From assembly GCA_907163375.1 (NCBI GenBank), contig CAJQUW010016881.1, forward strand, positions 1,054,001-1,118,000: 64,000 nucleotides of DNA, read 5' to 3'. This stretch comes from Prostheceraeus crozeri (lineage: Eukaryota > Platyhelminthes > Polycladida > Euryleptidae). How positions within the stretch are numbered: position 1 is the stretch's first letter; each line of letters opens with the position of its first letter. Positions 49,545 through 60,866 of this stretch are shown piece after piece. The position numbers and the translations under genes were made by a program. Under the pieces are notes generated by a model that worked only from the letters and a program-made list of their open reading frames with translations, searched no databases and was not told the DNA's origin.

Positions 49545-51065
49545 ATGGAAAGTGAAAATAAGGACTCGTTTCTAATCTACTTGCCCAGTAATGCTTCTAT
49601 GAATAAATTTCCCAAAAATAAACCATCAGACTATCGAGTAGAATTAAATCGGCCACTGCATTTAGAAGGTGAATGGGAGGTTGGCGTTTCTAGTATTTGC
49701 TATGATAGCAATATTCAGAATGTGAATGATTTGGAAGAAATGATATTGACTCCTCGCACCCATGATGGAATAACGATGAATAATGCATTTCAGTTCCCAT
49801 ACAATTTAACATCAGATGGAAAGTGGAACTATGAATGGATTCAGATAAAATCAGATTCTTATGAGCCATTTGGGAATGAGAAAATTATTAAGGCATTCAA
49901 CAGTGGTAATACTTCCATCATGAAGAATAAAAATCAGAAAGCTTATGAGTTTACTATCTATCATTGGAGTGGGAGACAGTTCCTCCGCTTTCATTCTTTT
50001 ACTAAAGGTCTTACGCTGAGGTTGGATAGTGAATTCTATCCACATCTTGGTTTTGGTCATGGACTACATCTAACGTCAATTGCTACTGCAAATGTTAAAA
50101 AAGTTTATTCAAATCGAATCAACAAATTTCATTATAGATTTAAAATATTTGATGAAGATGTTGTAGAATGCGAAGAACGCATCATTTTGAAAAAGCGTGG
50201 TGTTCAACCTTTATCACTTATTGAGTTAGTAAAACGATGGAATGAGACTGTGGGTAAGAAGTATGGAGAGAAAATTATGGCGGACAAAAATAAGTTGGTT
50301 ATTCAGAAATATAATGACAAACTTACAGTTTATTTCTCTCCAACCTTGCGTCATTTTGTAAGACATTATACACCTATTATTGGAAGCGGTGTGGTGTATG
50401 CTTCTCATGAATATCACACTAAAGCTGATTCAGTTAATGATGAATGGTGGGTGGACATCTATGGCGATCGCATCAAGAAAATTTACCAGTCTTATGAAGA
50501 ATCTAAAGTTGCTATCAATATAATGCCGCGTCTATATCATACAGTTGAAAGCTTCATTCATGTAGTAAATCCTTATATACAACAGAAGTTGAAGCATGTG
50601 ATGAAAAGTAAATATGATGTAAAGACACACCACATTTCGTTTTCAATTGAAAATCAACGCGTTGTTCTGAAACTGGGTGATGACATTCAATGTCAATTGA
50701 GTAAAAATTTGAAAAAACTCTTTGGCTTTTCAATGCTACAAACTGTGTTTGCTGCTGCGCATACGATTGGTATAGAAACACCAATGACACTTGATAAACA
50801 TGAACAGCACCTTTACATTCAAAGTGATTTGATTCTACCTATTTCTGTTGGCGAGAAAAAAGAATACATTTTACGTGATTTCATTCATGATAAAGACGCT
50901 TCATATGGAATAGTCGAGAAGATGTTTGAATCTATTTTCTATCATCCCGTCGTCAAACAAACTATACCCTCTATTGCTATCAAAATTACCAATGGTTTAC
51001 AAGAGTGCATCCATGTGAAAGATACTAAATCCCTCGTAACTTTAGTGTTTCGGAAAACAAAGTGA
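49545..51065 (+). CDS. Polinton D: F54H12.2-type virion protein 2, 506 aa
   Basis: I chose the Met at 49545 (MESENKDSFLIYLPSNASMN), which gives the canonical LPSNAS start. PLHLEGEWEVGVSSICYD follows, then LIELVKRWNETVGKKY and CQLSKNLKKLFGFS, the strand-helix pieces seen in the preceding gene at the same spacing. It differs from protein 1 throughout, so the duplication is old. It reads open. A penton-like, vertex or spike role is expected from the family. Confidence 0.75.
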   Translation: MESENKDSFLIYLPSNASMNKFPKNKPSDYRVELNRPLHLEGEWEVGVSSICYDSNIQNVNDLEEMILTPRTHDGITMNNAFQFPYNLTSDGKWNYEWIQIKSDSYEPFGNEKIIKAFNSGNTSIMKNKNQKAYEFTIYHWSGRQFLRFHSFTKGLTLRLDSEFYPHLGFGHGLHLTSIATANVKKVYSNRINKFHYRFKIFDEDVVECEERIILKKRGVQPLSLIELVKRWNETVGKKYGEKIMADKNKLVIQKYNDKLTVYFSPTLRHFVRHYTPIIGSGVVYASHEYHTKADSVNDEWWVDIYGDRIKKIYQSYEESKVAINIMPRLYHTVESFIHVVNPYIQQKLKHVMKSKYDVKTHHISFSIENQRVVLKLGDDIQCQLSKNLKKLFGFSMLQTVFAAAHTIGIETPMTLDKHEQHLYIQSDLILPISVGEKKEYILRDFIHDKDASYGIVEKMFESIFYHPVVKQTIPSIAIKITNGLQECIHVKDTKSLVTLVFRKTK

Positions 51066-51080
51066 AGTCATTGTGATATG

Positions 51081-51094
51081 TTTATTGAAATAAA
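51081..51094. terminator. Converging poly(A) signals
   Basis: TTTATT (minus-strand AATAAA) at 51081-51086 and AATAAA at 51089-51094 sit between the plus-strand virion gene and the minus-strand polymerase, serving both. Confidence 0.65.
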
Positions 51095-51244
51095 AATATG
51101 TATATGAAAAAGTCTTTTCACAGATATAGGGGGAATGGGCTGACTGTAGGCATATATTCACAAGGAAGAAACGATCTCATGCGATACATAAAACAACCAT
51201 GTATATCTACAAAAAGCAACATCAAAATACTGAGTTAAAGTTGA

Positions 51245-54200
51245 TTATGTCAATACATCTCCTGAATGTGGTAGCGTGAGTTTTATTCTTTTGGGTGGAG
51301 GTATGTTTGTGTCAGGATGTCCATGTGGAAGAGATGTGTTATGTCCTATCCAACACCTCTTATCCTCCCATGCTGAAAGTGCTCGTTTCTTGAACGTGTA
51401 CGTTTTCACAGTATGAACTTGAGATTTTAAGATTGTCATATTGACAAACGTTATAGTTTTATTTTTATAGGCCTTCTTATAGGACCGATGTTTCATTTTA
51501 TGAACAATGGATTTTGATATACCTTTAGCACGCTTAATACTATCTGCACATTCTTTTAGTTTCATGGAATACATTTTAGGACGGAGGAGAATCATTTCAT
51601 CTATTTCCTTTCCTGCTGTTTCATCCTTAAAACAACCAAGTTTGGCTTTATTCTGTATGGAATAGAGTGGATGAGTGGGATTGTAGTTAGATGTATCGAA
51701 ATATTTTTCTAATGACTTACCTACTTCATTAAAATTTAAATCTTTTTGAGTGGTAATTCCTAAAAAGAAACTATCTGTATCACCACCCAGCAAGCGAACC
51801 TCTTTTACGAGAGGGCATGGTTTTAATATTTTGTAGAAGAGTTGATACATTTCAAGCTTGGAATAATCTAAAACGGCTTGCCCAATATAGATGGGTTTGC
51901 ACAACTCAACTTCTGATTTAATCATTTTAACACCTACAAGATCCTCATCGATGATGTCTCTATCAATGAAAAGAGGTGATGAGGTCAATTTGTGATATTT
52001 TTGTTCATCAACGACTAGTTTGTAATTCATACGTTTTCTAACATCCTCCATGGTCTTTCCGAATAGACTATTATTCTTATATTTATAAAAATCCTTTTCA
52101 AAATTATTTTGGGCGAGTGCACGTTTTTGACTGTTACTATCTATGTAGGGTTTGAGGAAGGCTTTCTGTCTAAATTTGATAATGCGGTGAACTGACTTTA
52201 GAAGCATGCCCATTTCTAAATAGATTCTTATTATGCAGAAAGTGTACGAGATAATTTTTCTTAATCATCTTGGGTGAGTAAAAGTTTTGCGGGCATGGTT
52301 GGTACCTTGGCTGTCCACACTCTATTAAGTTATTATGAAATTGTGACATGAATGGTGAAAACATATCTTCAGTCACTTCACCAGATTCAGGTGCGAGTGG
52401 GAAATCAGCAGTTTTATTTTTAATGCTATTTGGATAAATCAAATCCACTTCAAAATAATATTCCCAATCACCTTCAATCGGAAATCTTTCAGTATGTTGA
52501 AGTTGGAGTAATACTCCAAAGCGTCATCTTGATTTAACCAACTAAACTCGAATTAGGTTAGTGGTTTAGACAGTGAACTGCCATATAAATTATTTTGGTC
52601 ATAGTACTTTAGGTGGATATGATCATCACCTACTGTTCAGATTTTATATGAAGTATTATTTAAAAATGTGCAGACCACCCGCGTATTCCGCGCTCAAATA
52701 TATTATACGTCTCACGGTCTTGTAAGAAGATGAAGGTCCCACCAGTTCATTTTAAAGGCCTGATTTAAAGGACATGGCTGGTAGACTGACAAAGTGGACA
52801 GGATTCAATTTGTCTTCTTTCTAATGCCACTCGTCAAATTCCTGAAGACATCAGCCGCAAAATGACAATCTAATACTTACGTAAGCGATCAGTATAATCG
52901 CCATACGTTTTACAAACAAAGTTAACCATGCCTCTTGAGCATGTCCTAGTCGCTCTACTGGACAATCTTCACCCGTCAAATCGTTTTTGAATTTTGGGTC
53001 AATGAAGGAAGGGTTGTTTCATTAGTTTAGACATTGAGCTAAAATACGCATAAGGCAAGACTCCTTTTGCGAGTGATTATTTCTTCCGTTAAGTTGGATA
53101 GTGTTTCTTCAAAGTTTGACTATGGGGAAAGAAACATTGAGATTTCGAACGAGAGAAGCTAGTGACCTGACATGAATTAAATGACTAAAATTTTATTTCG
53201 AAGAAGACATCTTAAATTTCTTTATTTTTTATCTACTGGTACTTTTGCTGGTCATTGCCATGAATTTTTCTCTCGTTTTTGTGCTATTACATTAAAACTG
53301 CCCCACGATTTCATCTCTGGCTCAACCCTCCTTTTATGAAGCATATGACTGTCATAATAGCCCTTAAAGTTAATGAAAAATGACGGGTAAGTACACGATG
53401 TCTCAACTAAGTGAAAAGTTACATTTGGAGCAGCAGTGCGTTTCTAAATTTACCAGTGAAGTGATTCTTTGAGTCACGCACTTTCTAAGTTTATCGTCAT
53501 CACACGGTTTATGTCATTTAGGACAGTATGTGCAACTTTCCAAATTTTTGTTTGTCTTCATCTGACATAGTAGTGACTTACGCTGCAATTGGCATCATAT
53601 GATTGATTGAAATTTAGCAGCTTTATCGAGAAATTCTAAAATTTTGAAATGCATCTTCACACTTGCCAACTAGCATTTTGTTTTTGTCTATTCCTAAAAG
53701 TGTCATGCCATACTTCATAGCAGGAATATGGCTGCTGGCTTGTGGATGATAATCATCCAATGTAGCATTCTATGTCTGCGTAAAATGACACGCAGCGGGA
53801 CTTTAATTCGTCACCATTATCCTATGGTGAAAATATTTTATCTTTGGGCATACGTTTCCATTTGTAATTGAACCTCGCTTGCACCATTCATAGTGAGTTT
53901 CAATTTATCTTTACTTCCAAAAGGAGCGGATGCAGCGGTCGCATACAAAATGTTCACCTCTTTTAGAGTGCCCCAAGTGAGTGTACAAGCGAGAGATTTT
54001 GGGAATACCACAGTAGTGCCATTCCTCGCTATCATCTTGTTTTACTAATAAGCAGTTGACTACACGTTCATAACAAGTTGAACGTGAATTATAGCGGGCA
54101 CCCTTCAACCCCTTCTCCCACACGTGAACGACAATTTTAATCTTATTATGTTTTTTTCGAACGTTTCTACATTCCTTTGATTTTCATGTTGTTACTATCA

Positions 54201-54400
54201 ACAACCTTCATAAGTCTAGTTCATCCACCCACTGTCTAAAGCTATAGGTGCGATCTCGGTGCGCGTTGATATCATAATAGTGAAGGATGGATAGGGACTG
54301 CATATTTTGAAACACTGTGATTTACAATCGACATTGATGACAGCTTTTCCTTATTCTACAACGTTTTTGGTAGTTTTAAATGTACCTTCGAGCTGCATGA
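51245..54400 (-). pseudogene. Polinton D: protein-primed family B DNA polymerase (broken)
   Basis: From the N-terminal side, KAVINVDCKSQCF near 54350, WHYCGIPKISRLYTHL with FVCDRCIRSF at 53910-54060, and FFINFKGYYDSHM (exonuclease motif II) near 53340-53390 can be read. Then come YPNSIKNKTADFPLAPE, KNYLVHFLHN, KFRQKAFLKPYID, NNSLFGKTMEDVRKR and the catalytic GGDTDSFFL near 51790. The order is that of Polinton polymerases. The part beyond about 52500 is much more decayed than the part before it. I count perhaps four or five breaks. The N-terminal-most domain seems to lie elsewhere (see 40811-41221). Confidence 0.88.
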
Positions 54401-55560
54401 CTATCTAATAGTGAAATTTTGAATAAGGCTGAGTCCACACCAACAAAAATGAGAGCGCTGTCCGCGGTGATTGAATTTTATCCTACATTGATTTAAAACC
54501 ATTGAATGTGAAAATTTAGCCAAGACTTCGCAATCAACAACTTCGGTAGTCGGACTCTCCGGCCCCACACCAAGTACAAACACACCGTCCCTGCCCCGAA
54601 AGCCCAACTCTGAAACCGACTCATTTATCGTTTCCTGAAGCAGCGGCGCCTACATTCGCAACCTAGACACCCTAGATCCTATCACTTCGATCAACGATAG
54701 CATAAATGCCAGGCGCCACTCCGGGAACCTCTTACTTTTATTGACGTATTGGCCCTCCATGCAGTCGACGCGAAATCAAATCAAAATGTGAAACAAAACA
54801 TGAGGGCGAAGGTATATGTACATTTGGTGTCGTGATCATATGCATGCGTGTGTATAGAAGTCTAGTTCGCAGATCGCTGAAAGAGACTATCAAAAGAACG
54901 AGGGCCCAAATCTCGCCGGAAATGAGCTGTCATCGAACAGAATCAACTTCATGCTCCGTTAGATTGACCGCCGCATAGCGTTGCCACACACGTTATGTTT
55001 GATGTGACTAAGGAGACTGATTGCTTCTGTAAAACATAAGTCCGCATCGGCCCATTCCCACTCGTTGCCCTTGTCGCGACGAGTCTGCTGAGCTGGAACT
55101 CAACATCACCTGAAGGAGAAATCATTACTATCATCTCTGTTCAAGTCTCAGTGTATTGTTACAACCACCTTGCTCAACGACTCTAAACTTTCCACGAGAA
55201 GGGAGGGCGTTGGTGATGAAGTTGATGGCTGAAATTGAGGTAGATGCTATTAACCCACACGTTTTGACGGAGATGAGTGAAGGAAAATGTCAACTTACCA
55301 TATCAACGAAAACGAGTTAAGGTGAATACTTCAACAAGATAGAGACTTCACGAGAGAGCCGTTTACTTGTACGCCTCAAATATAGAATTCGTCAGAGAAC
55401 ACTTCACATATATGTCCACACAGACAGAGTGCAATGCACGAATGTCACTTTACAAATATACTTTCATATTCATCATTCATTGGCTGTTCATTCTGATTGT
55501 TTGCAGATTTTGATTACATTAAGAATGAAAAAACATTTCAAAGTTATTATTCACAAGTCA
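54401..55560. other. Unassigned 1.1 kb in Polinton D
   Basis: Short open frames here show no family motif. Less AT-rich than the surroundings. Part of it may be the decayed 5' region of the polymerase gene. A TTTGCAG at about 55500-55506 could be a splice acceptor for the next gene. Confidence 0.35.
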
Positions 55561-55562
55561 AC

Positions 55563-55973
55563 ATGACAAGTCCTCCGACAAACACCAAACACAAAATTCA
55601 TCTTCTCAAATCCTCAACACCAAAAAAAACGCTCCAACGAAGTAGAGAAGGTGTTATTACCATCGGACAACGAAGAGAGTGTAATGTGAGAAGGATGTCC
55701 CCCGACTTAACAGGCGTGAGTGAAAGTAATCTCCAGTACGATACTGACGATGTTGATTGGAGATCACCAAGCACGAAAATCCTCCACCAATTATGGGATG
55801 TAACACCCCAAACTCCCAGCCACGAACTATGGGAGGAGTGGGAGTATATTGACAAAAGTGAGGCTCGCAAGTGGAAGAACGATAAAGCAACTGAACTGTT
55901 TTTGGTTATCTATGTGAAGCCAGAGACTCTGGACGATATTGACGAAGAAGACCTTTTGAAAACAAGCCAATAA
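55563..55973 (+). CDS. Polinton D: unknown protein, ~136 aa
   Basis: I chose the Met at 55563 (MTSPPTNTKHKIHLLKSS), although the frame is open from 55497 and may join an upstream exon. The N-terminal half is basic and Ser/Thr-rich. The C-terminal half has LHQLWDVTPQTPSHELWEEW, a Trp-rich segment, then EARKWKNDKATELFLVIYV and an acidic end (DDIDEEDL). No family is recognised. An AATAAA overlaps the stop codon, as in the other D genes, which supports expression. It lies in the outer right part of D, far from the capsid block. Confidence 0.5.
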   Translation: MTSPPTNTKHKIHLLKSSTPKKTLQRSREGVITIGQRRECNVRRMSPDLTGVSESNLQYDTDDVDWRSPSTKILHQLWDVTPQTPSHELWEEWEYIDKSEARKWKNDKATELFLVIYVKPETLDDIDEEDLLKTSQ

Positions 55974-55977
55974 TAAA
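55972..55977 (+). terminator. Poly(A) signal overlapping a stop codon
   Basis: AATAAA shares bases with the TAA of the preceding frame. The same compact arrangement occurs at 46795 and 51089. Confidence 0.6.
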
Positions 55978-56074
55978 TTTTTATTTCGTATTATCTTTGC
56001 TTTCCATACTGCATTACTTCAATGGGGCTTCAGTGAATGATATAACCATTTATACTTATTTCAATTTTGGAAAC

Positions 56075-56460
56075 TTAGTAGCACGCTTAGGTCTAACTTG
56101 TAAATCTTAAAACATTTCATATGGGCGATGATGATGAACAGATAAAATAGTGTCAAATAAAATAAGATAGCTTAGGACTCTGATACAGGGAAGCAATCGA
56201 CTGCGATCCATATTCAAGAGCTTGTTAGACTACGGATGGGCTTAAGTGGAGTGAATTAACCATGATATAAACTTTTTCATTTGGAAATAGTAGCACGACT
56301 TAGTCTAACCTGTAAATCTTAAAAACCTTTCATATGGACGTGATGATAGATGAAATAGTTGTCAAATAAAATTAAGATAGCTTACACTTCTGATACAGGG
56401 ATAGCAATCGACTGCGATCCATGTGTAAAGAGCATGTTAGACTACGGAAGAGAGAAGTGT
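56075..56460. repeat. Two tandem ~212-base units
   Basis: TTAGTCTAAC.TGTAAATCTTAAAA, CATTTCATATGG, TGATACAGGGA.AGCAATCGA and TTAGACTACGGA occur in the same order beginning near 56078 and 56290. The copies are about 85-90 percent alike by eye. Confidence 0.8.
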
Positions 56461-56789
56461 GTTATGTTGCGTGTGGCGCGTGAGTGTCCTCCCATTTCAT
56501 TCCATTCATCAATTCGTCTCATTGATAGAGACAGGTAGAACTCATGGTTCTCATAACGTATGCAATGGAAAGTTTTAGCAACCTTCGCCAGTTGCTAAAT
56601 GTCGCCCTGGGCACGAATTGGCAAACTACGTGAGACAGAGCAATCACTTGCAAACATGACGCAGAGAGGTTAAACAAGATTGACCATTGCCGAATGTCCC
56701 TTGCGGTATACATAGCTAACGGTTTCACCGCCAGCCCTTATACAGGAACGCCCCGTCGAAAGGAAGTATTAACACCGAACTTCATTTGC

Positions 56790-57975
56790 AACGTTCAAGT
56801 TGACTGATAGCAGATATCAACGTTAATGATATATTGGAGCGCCAGTCCGAAGACTGCCCAGGGCAAACCGCGAGAGATTCTATCATGTCTTTGCCCCATG
56901 GGTGGCCCTTACGAGAGAGCCCGATTGGTTCGTTCTCGGTGTCAATGGTTCAATTAAGTTTGACTATTGGCTGGAATAGTCAATGGGTATGACGGTTTAG
57001 GTTGTCATAGATCCTATATCCGCCGAGGTCGTACTGGTGCATCTGGCACCTTTCGGATGCGAGTGTATTTGGAGTCCACAACCCCCATCCGTCCAAACAA
57101 ATCTTTATTCGATCATCCCCTTCTATCATCCTCCTTCATCCCCACTCTCGTCGAGGATGACGAACTCCGGGAATAGCGTTGTCTTCATACGATGAAGACG
57201 GGAATGTTGTCGGCAGATGTCGCTTCCATCGGTGACCTATCAAATTGAAATGAGAAGTGCCTAACAATCTTCTGGCTTATATAGGGTTTTCAACATGAAT
57301 TGCTCAACAGTGGCGAATCAGAATGCTTCAGGGATAGCAAACGACTTGGCATAATGTTCAAGTTTGACCTGTTAGCAGATTCAACTAAATGATAGAGTCG
57401 CCAGTCCGAAGACTGCCCGAGGGCAAACCGCGTGGAGGTTCTATCATGTCCTTGCCCCATGGTGGCCCACTTAAAGAGCGATGGTTCGTTCTCGGGAGTA
57501 ACGTCATCTACACCCTACAATTCTGCTGAGAGAGTCTTTGAACTCTCTTCTTGGTAGCACTGTCGAATTCCAAACGCTAATTGGCACTGGCTAAAAAGTG
57601 GAATTAGCGCACATTCCGTACGATTGACAGCAGTTGCTGTCATCGATTGCCAAACCGAGCAAGATGTAATTAAAAACTCTGTCTCTCCTCTAGCCTGACA
57701 AACTCCTCAAATAAATTCGCGGCCTTAACTGCGGTCCGCGAGAGAGCTGACATTGACTGTTCGCGCGGCGTCTGCATGATTGAAATGAAAATGAAATGAG
57801 AGGCAGTGTTTATATACTCCCTCAAACCACGACGCAACGTTCAAGTTGACTGAAAAGCAGATTCAACTTAATGATAGAATTCGCCATTCCCGAAGACAGC
57901 CCAGGGCAAACGCGTGAGGTTCCATCATGTCTTGCCATTGGCCCTTAAGAGACCGATGGTTCGATCTCGGGAGAG
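56790..57975. repeat. Three copies of a ~145-base repeat, ~500 bases apart
   Basis: The unit runs from GTTCAAGTTTGAC(T/C)TG through AGTCCGAAGACTGCCC, AGGGCAAACCGCG, TATCATGTC(T)TTGCC and ATGG.GGCCC to GGTTCGTTCTCGG. Copies lie near 56790-56945, 57358-57500 and 57836-57970. The spacers differ (57000-57350 and 57500-57830). The units look like short interspersed copies or regulatory modules; I see no tRNA-like A and B boxes. Confidence 0.75.
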
Positions 57976-58274
57976 GGTCGTGATGGGGTGGTGAAGGCGG
58001 CACAGATCTGCAATGAAAATGATAAGTATAGAATACGGATATACTATCTATTACTTTTCACTTACCCAAGTTGCCATCCATCTGCAGTCACACGCGCGCT
58101 TCGAATAATAATTTTTGTAAAATGACCTCGCATTCTTAGGCTTCGTGGAGCATTTTTTCGTCGGTTGCCGTTATAGCAAATTATTGATTCGTCGAGGCTT
58201 TGATTATACAATACTTGCGCGGCCAAATGATTATCCCGAACAGGGATGGTGAAACTCAAACAACGATCCTCATA

Positions 58275-59292
58275 TCACACTTTCCTACTCAATCCCTCCA
58301 TCGCGCTCCAACTCTCATACGACTGCCTCTCATCACCCCTCCGAGCCACAGTCCTCTCCAACTCAACATTCCTCGCTCTCAACACACTCATCTCCTTCAT
58401 CATCTCCTCAAACTTCGCTTCTGCATCTCTCATTCTTCTCTCCGCAGCACTCGCCCTCTTCTCACACTCATCATTCTTCTCTTCCAACTCTCGCGTCTTA
58501 TTCTTCAAATCAGTCACACTACGCCTCATTCTAATATTTTCATCCGCTACCTCCTTCGACTTCAGTTCATTCTTTTTTAACTCATCCTACTCCTTCACAA
58601 CTTCATCCTTCACTTTCTTCAAACTCTCATACTTATTCACCAACAAATCATGCGCCATCTGCTGCGAAACATGCCTCTTCTCTTCATCCTTCAACCACCT
58701 CGCCGACTGCACACGAATCCCACCACTCTTCACTTTTGGGGAAGATGAGCTCTTCGGGGGGTCGGTGATGACAATGTTTGACACCTCCGACGATGAAGAG
58801 CTCAACTTCCTCACACGCTTCCTCACACGCTCCCTATCTAAATCCACATCATCCTCATCATCACTCTCAAGCACTCTCTTTCGCTCAATCTCACCCTCCA
58901 ACGACGCAACCGCTCTCGCCAACTCATCATTCTCAACAACATTCTCAACCTTACCCTCTCGCTCGATCGCCAACATTCGCTCCCTCTCTTCCACAATCAA
59001 CTGCGTAAGTCTTAAGTCAGTCACTAAACCACCACTACAGTCAGCATGCACTCTGTAGAAACGCGCCTCATCCTCATCACCCCTTCAGCACTCTACACTT
59101 CACACACGCAACCCTATTCAAGATAATCATGTGGCCGGTGCCCGCCTTCTTCACATGCGCCTTGGCGTCCGCACTGCGATTGATTCGACCGCACACACAC
59201 ATTTTTACATGATATTTGCGATTCTTATCGTTTGCCATGCCTGATTTATCGTTAGCTGTAAGATAATGAAATTTGTATAAGTTTGGAATCAT
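58275..59292 (-). pseudogene. Polinton D: zinc-motif plus long coiled-coil nuclear-type protein
   Basis: From the right, a cysteine motif (VKMCVCGRINRSAD, HMIILNRVACVKCRVL) precedes an acidic segment and HADCSGG, then a helical region (TQLIVEERERMLAIEREG). A basic cluster (DRERVRKRVRKL) resembles a nuclear signal, followed by SSSSSEVSNIVITDPPK, which again resembles a SUMO-interacting motif. The rest is a strong coiled coil (LEEKNDECEKRASAAERRM, EEMMKEMSVLRARNVELER). No family is recognised. It is broken, about two breaks. The opposite strand also looks open because of Ser/Leu codons, but the heptads mark this strand as the coding one. Confidence 0.55.
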
Positions 59293-60008
59293 GTAGTACA
59301 GTCATATTCCTAAAGAGTGTAGTGAGTGGCACTCGATCCCGTCGACAGCCCGAAGGCCTTGTACTGATCACTAGGGAAGTGAGAGATCTTCCCCGATACC
59401 CGCTCTTTACAGCTGAAGACATCATTGTCACTGCCCCGAAGTGGTAACAGGAACGCCGAGTCAAAGGTAGTGATCAGTAGCTGGGATCTAACCCCTCAAA
59501 GCTGCCTTAGACTTAGTTAAATTTCAAATCTGATAGCAGATTTGAACTCAGGATACTTGAAAACCTTAGTCTATATGTTAAAACTTTGAAAAAACTGAAA
59601 ATTAAGAATTTTTAAAAAATTCCGCATTTTACTACTCATACTACTTTTAAAAAATTTTATCAGTAGTAAAGACACTATCAAACTCTATCATACAAACTTT
59701 GAAGTAAGAAGATAGCTTGCCTACTTCAAAAGATAGAGTCCTTTGAAACACCCGATATCGGGAGCTCAGAGCGACGACCGTCGCTTACCTCGTCTTTCGA
59801 TGAAGTGATCAGACTTACGTTGTCGGGGGTTTACATATGCTCGGAAGAAAACTTAAAATGGCTCTATCTCCGAAAGTATTCATCGTAGCGACATGCGGTT
59901 TGTTGCAAACGATTTGTCTCATCATTCTCTGTCATATGACACCTGAACCATTCTGATATGACCACGGGAAGTTGGTCCGTCAGCACATGTCCATGTAACA
60001 TGCCACAA
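59293..60008. other. Subterminal right part of Polinton D
   Basis: About 59540-59830 parallels the subterminal module of E's right arm: an AAATTTTT-rich stretch, a CTACTT...AGTAG hairpin (near 59645-59675), then GTAAAGACACTATC. The similarity to E is in order and motif, weaker in sequence. The first 200 bases (59293-59510) contain GATCACTAGGGAAGTGAGAGATC, an inverted pair, and CCGAAG motifs like those in the 145-base repeats. No gene is seen. Confidence 0.4.
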
Positions 60009-60265
60009 GTGAAAAAATTCCTAAGTGTGAGAGCTCCAGTGTGGTGAAAATTTTGAAAAATTTAAAACTTCCGAATTTCGACCTGGGACCTTCACCAAAA
60101 CATTTTCATCAAATTTCACTGACCTCCCTCCCCCCCTCGTTCAGAGAAATTTGATGAAAAATGTTTTGGTGACGGTCCCAGGTCGAAATTCCACACTTTG
60201 GAAAATTTTCAAAATTTTACCCATACAAAGCCACTCTGACACTTAGGATTTTTTCAGGTGAGCGA
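60009..60265. repeat. Head-to-head copies of the D terminal subrepeat (palindrome)
   Basis: A subrepeat in left-end orientation (60009-60140, AATTTCGACCTGGGACC...TTTCACTGACCTCC) is followed after about seven bases by the same subrepeat in right-end orientation (60147-60265). The arms of ~120 bases would form a hairpin. Confidence 0.8.
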
Positions 60266-60289
60266 GCTCCGACCTAAAATCTTGTAACC

Positions 60290-60866
60290 GCTCTAACTTT
60301 TGAACGAAGACAGATATGAACAAGCCGATTCTTTCACTGAATTTGTCTCACTCTTAGCTTTCAAACGAGCTATTGCACGACAAAATCCGTCCACTAGAAG
60401 CCAAGATTGAAGCTAGCTGTCCAGAGGGGGGGAGGTCAGTGAAATTTGATGAAAAATGTTTTGGTGACGGTCCCAGGTCGAAATTCCACACTTTGGAAAA
60501 TTTTCAAAATTTTACCCATACAAAGCCACTCTGACACTTAGGATTTTTTCAGGTGAGCGAGCTCCGACCTAAAATCTTGTAACAGCTCTAACTTTTGAAC
60601 GGCTGGTCCGATTGACTCGCAACAAAAAATGTCGTCGAGCAGTTTTTTCTCCTCTTTCAAACGAGTAGCCTTAAGACAAAATCCGTTCACTAGAACCAAA
60701 GTTAGAAGATTGCTGTCGGGGGGGGGGGGGGTCAGTGAAATTTGATGAAAAATGTTTTGGTGACGGTCCCAGGTCGAAATTCCACACTTTGGAAAATTTT
60801 CAAAATTTTACCCATACAAAGCCACTCTGACACTTAGGATTTTTTCAGGTGACGAGCTACGACAGT
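60290..60866 (-). repeat. Right terminal repeat of Polinton D
   Basis: It is the inverted copy of 38351-38920 with two subunits, each ending GGATTTTTTCAGGTGA(G)CGAGCT. It includes long G runs (CCAGAGGGGGGGAGGTC near 60420 and a 14-G run near 60718) and the module shared with E (60300-60375). The tip reads GAGCTACGACAGT. Confidence 0.85.

Larger units (their letters stand above)
38351..60866 (+). mobile_element. Polinton D: ~22.5 kb element of a second lineage
   Basis: Inverted repeats of ~500-570 bases (38351-38920 and 60290-60866) bound a full Polinton gene set. Tips read ACTGTCGGAGCTC on the left and its near complement on the right. Plus-strand genes run from 39206 to 46799, followed by three minus-strand genes, two large plus-strand virion-type genes, and the polymerase on the minus strand. 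To the right, 54450-60000 holds two unfamiliar genes and repeats. Proteins share families, not close sequence, with B, and the base composition is less AT-rich. The capsid half reads open; the polymerase and some outer genes are broken, perhaps six to eight breaks. No 6-base target duplication is evident. Confidence 0.8.

Noticed and set aside
56790-57975. tRNA or tRNA-derived SINE in the 145-base repeats
   Set aside because: I could not find A-box and B-box promoter motifs at proper spacing, a cloverleaf, or a poly(A)/simple tail.
58246-59058. Plus-strand open frame of 270 codons rich in Ser and Phe
   Set aside because: The opposite strand shows clear coiled-coil heptads, a basic nuclear-type cluster and a cysteine motif. 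The plus-strand composition is the shadow of these.
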